From a bacterium (GTDB lineage: Bacteria > Planctomycetota > Planctomycetia > Planctomycetales > Planctomycetaceae), in assembly GCA_016125225.1 (NCBI GenBank), contig WGME01000008.1:62001-126000 (forward strand): a stretch of 64,000 bases of DNA, given 5' to 3'. The notes beneath the pieces are model-generated. The model had not been told where the DNA came from and made no database searches. It saw only the letters and a program-made list of their open reading frames with translations. The translations under genes were made by a program, and so were the position numbers. This document shows, piece by piece, positions 63,108 to 64,000 of this stretch. How positions within the stretch are numbered: position 1 is the first letter of the stretch; every line of letters begins with the position of its first letter.

Positions 63108-64000
63108 ATGGAATCATTCGTTCTGAAGAGTGGTGCACAACTCCCGGCGGTTGGTCTGGGATTGTGGAAAATCGATCGTTCGCACGCGGCCGATGTCGTG
63201 GTGTCGGCGGTGAAAACTGGCTATCGCCATTTCGACGCCGCGAGTGACTACGGCAACGAAGCTGAAGTCGGTGAGGGATTGTCGCACGCCTTGCAACAAG
63301 GTCTCGTGAAGCGTGAGGACTTGTGGATCACTTCCAAACTTTGGAATACCTATCATCGGGCCGAGCATGTTCGACCGGCGCTGTTGCGAACTTTGCTCGA
63401 TCTGCGGCTCGACTCGCTCGATTTGTATCTGATGCACTTTCCCATCGCATTGAAGTATGTCCCCTTTGAAGAACGCTATCCGGCCGGCTGGATTCATGAT
63501 CCGGCATCACCGTCGCCGCGCATGGAACCCGATCCCGTTCCCTTGCTGGAGACCTGGCAAGCCATGGAAGAGCTGGTCGCGGAAGGCTTAGTCCAGGACA
63601 TTGGCGTCTGCAATTTTGGTGTGGCCTTGCTCCGCGATCTGCTGGCCGCAGCGAAGATTGCCCCGGCGGTCTTGCAGATCGAAGCCCACCCGTATCTCAC
63701 ACAGGAAAAGCTGCTCCGCTTCTGCCGAGAAGCAGGGATCGTGGTGACGGCGTTCTCACCGCTGGGAGCCCAGTCCTATTTTTCCTTGAACATGGCCAAC
63801 GCGGCCGAAGCCGTTCTCGAGCACCCGTCAGTCAAAAAGATTGCGGCGACTCACGGCCGGACTCCCGCTCAAGTTGTCCTCCGGTGGGGAGTGCAACGCG
63901 GGACCGCCGTAGTGCCGAAAACCATGAATCCCGCACGGCTGAGCGAGAATCTGTCGCTCTTCGATTTTCAGCTCAACGAACAGGAAATGGTCGCCATCTC
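63108..64000 (+). CDS. Aldo/keto reductase, 3' end cut off
   Basis: The reading frame runs to the window edge (297 codons visible). It shows the AKR motifs GLGLWKID, RHFDAASDYGNEAEVG, LMHFPIA, GVCNFGV, IEAHPYL and PKTMNPARL, with the Tyr, Asp, Lys and His catalytic residues in the expected order. It would reduce carbonyls with NADPH. It follows the ROK gene by 11 bases and is probably co-transcribed, which suggests a sugar-alcohol role. Confidence 0.9.
   Translation, partial: MESFVLKSGAQLPAVGLGLWKIDRSHAADVVVSAVKTGYRHFDAASDYGNEAEVGEGLSHALQQGLVKREDLWITSKLWNTYHRAEHVRPALLRTLLDLRLDSLDLYLMHFPIALKYVPFEERYPAGWIHDPASPSPRMEPDPVPLLETWQAMEELVAEGLVQDIGVCNFGVALLRDLLAAAKIAPAVLQIEAHPYLTQEKLLRFCREAGIVVTAFSPLGAQSYFSLNMANAAEAVLEHPSVKKIAATHGRTPAQVVLRWGVQRGTAVVPKTMNPARLSENLSLFDFQLNEQEMVAI

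Overview
The window reads as a chromosomal segment of a member of the Planctomycetota. The evidence is a set of family hallmarks: a DUF1559 protein with a prepilin-type N-terminus, an adjacent DUF1549/DUF1553 cytochrome and Tat-exported DUF1501 protein, a formylglycine-type sulfatase, two Uma2 (PD-(D/E)XK) proteins, a secreted animal-type haem peroxidase and an EF-hand repeat protein. Most genes are complete; the first (GTPase, minus strand) and last (aldo/keto reductase) run off the window edges.

Layout. 1-4891 (minus): lutA, a Uma2 gene, lutB, lutC and a membrane GTPase. 5021-5955: a membrane-anchored barnase-like RNase overlapping its barstar-like inhibitor. 6085-12916: nucleotide-sugar dehydrogenase, TreS-maltokinase fusion and TreZ. 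13094-24783: a compact terpenoid-type cluster. Its plus-strand chain is DegT aminotransferase, small unknown protein, GcvH-like lipoyl protein, 4Fe-4S ferredoxin, squalene-hopene-cyclase-like enzyme, DUF116-polyprenyl synthase fusion and prenyltransferase-beta-like protein. It is flanked by a minus-strand CobW-type GTPase and radical SAM enzyme and a convergent Rieske oxygenase. This is the best candidate for an undescribed system. 24793-29777: a large secreted protein, a lipoprotein and a DUF1559 protein. 30077-37518: mreB-mreC-mreD-mrdA, mnmA and eno. 37629-42520: old-yellow-enzyme family protein, TerC, GNAT, Uma2, sulfatase. 42542-46251: ECF sigma and anti-sigma factors, a Flp-pilin-like protein and two paralogous secreted, C-terminally membrane-anchored proteins. 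46734-53060: phospholipase-A2-like protein, haem peroxidase, aroC, EF-hand protein, SGNH hydrolase.

An initiator tRNA (53240-53313) opens a small accessory zone (53240-55630). It holds an esterase, a transposase remnant broken into three frames, a short element with terminal inverted repeats, and an integron-style gene cassette with a recognisable attC site but no integrase in view. The last part (55768-64000) is a DUF1549/DUF1553-DUF1501 pair, a sialidase-like protein, a Gfo/Idh/MocA oxidoreductase and a ROK repressor divergent around a perfect palindrome, and an aldo/keto reductase; together these suggest regulated sugar catabolism.

Function calls come from motif recognition by eye. No homology search, structure prediction or transcript evidence was available, so every pathway assignment is inference unless a motif is quoted.
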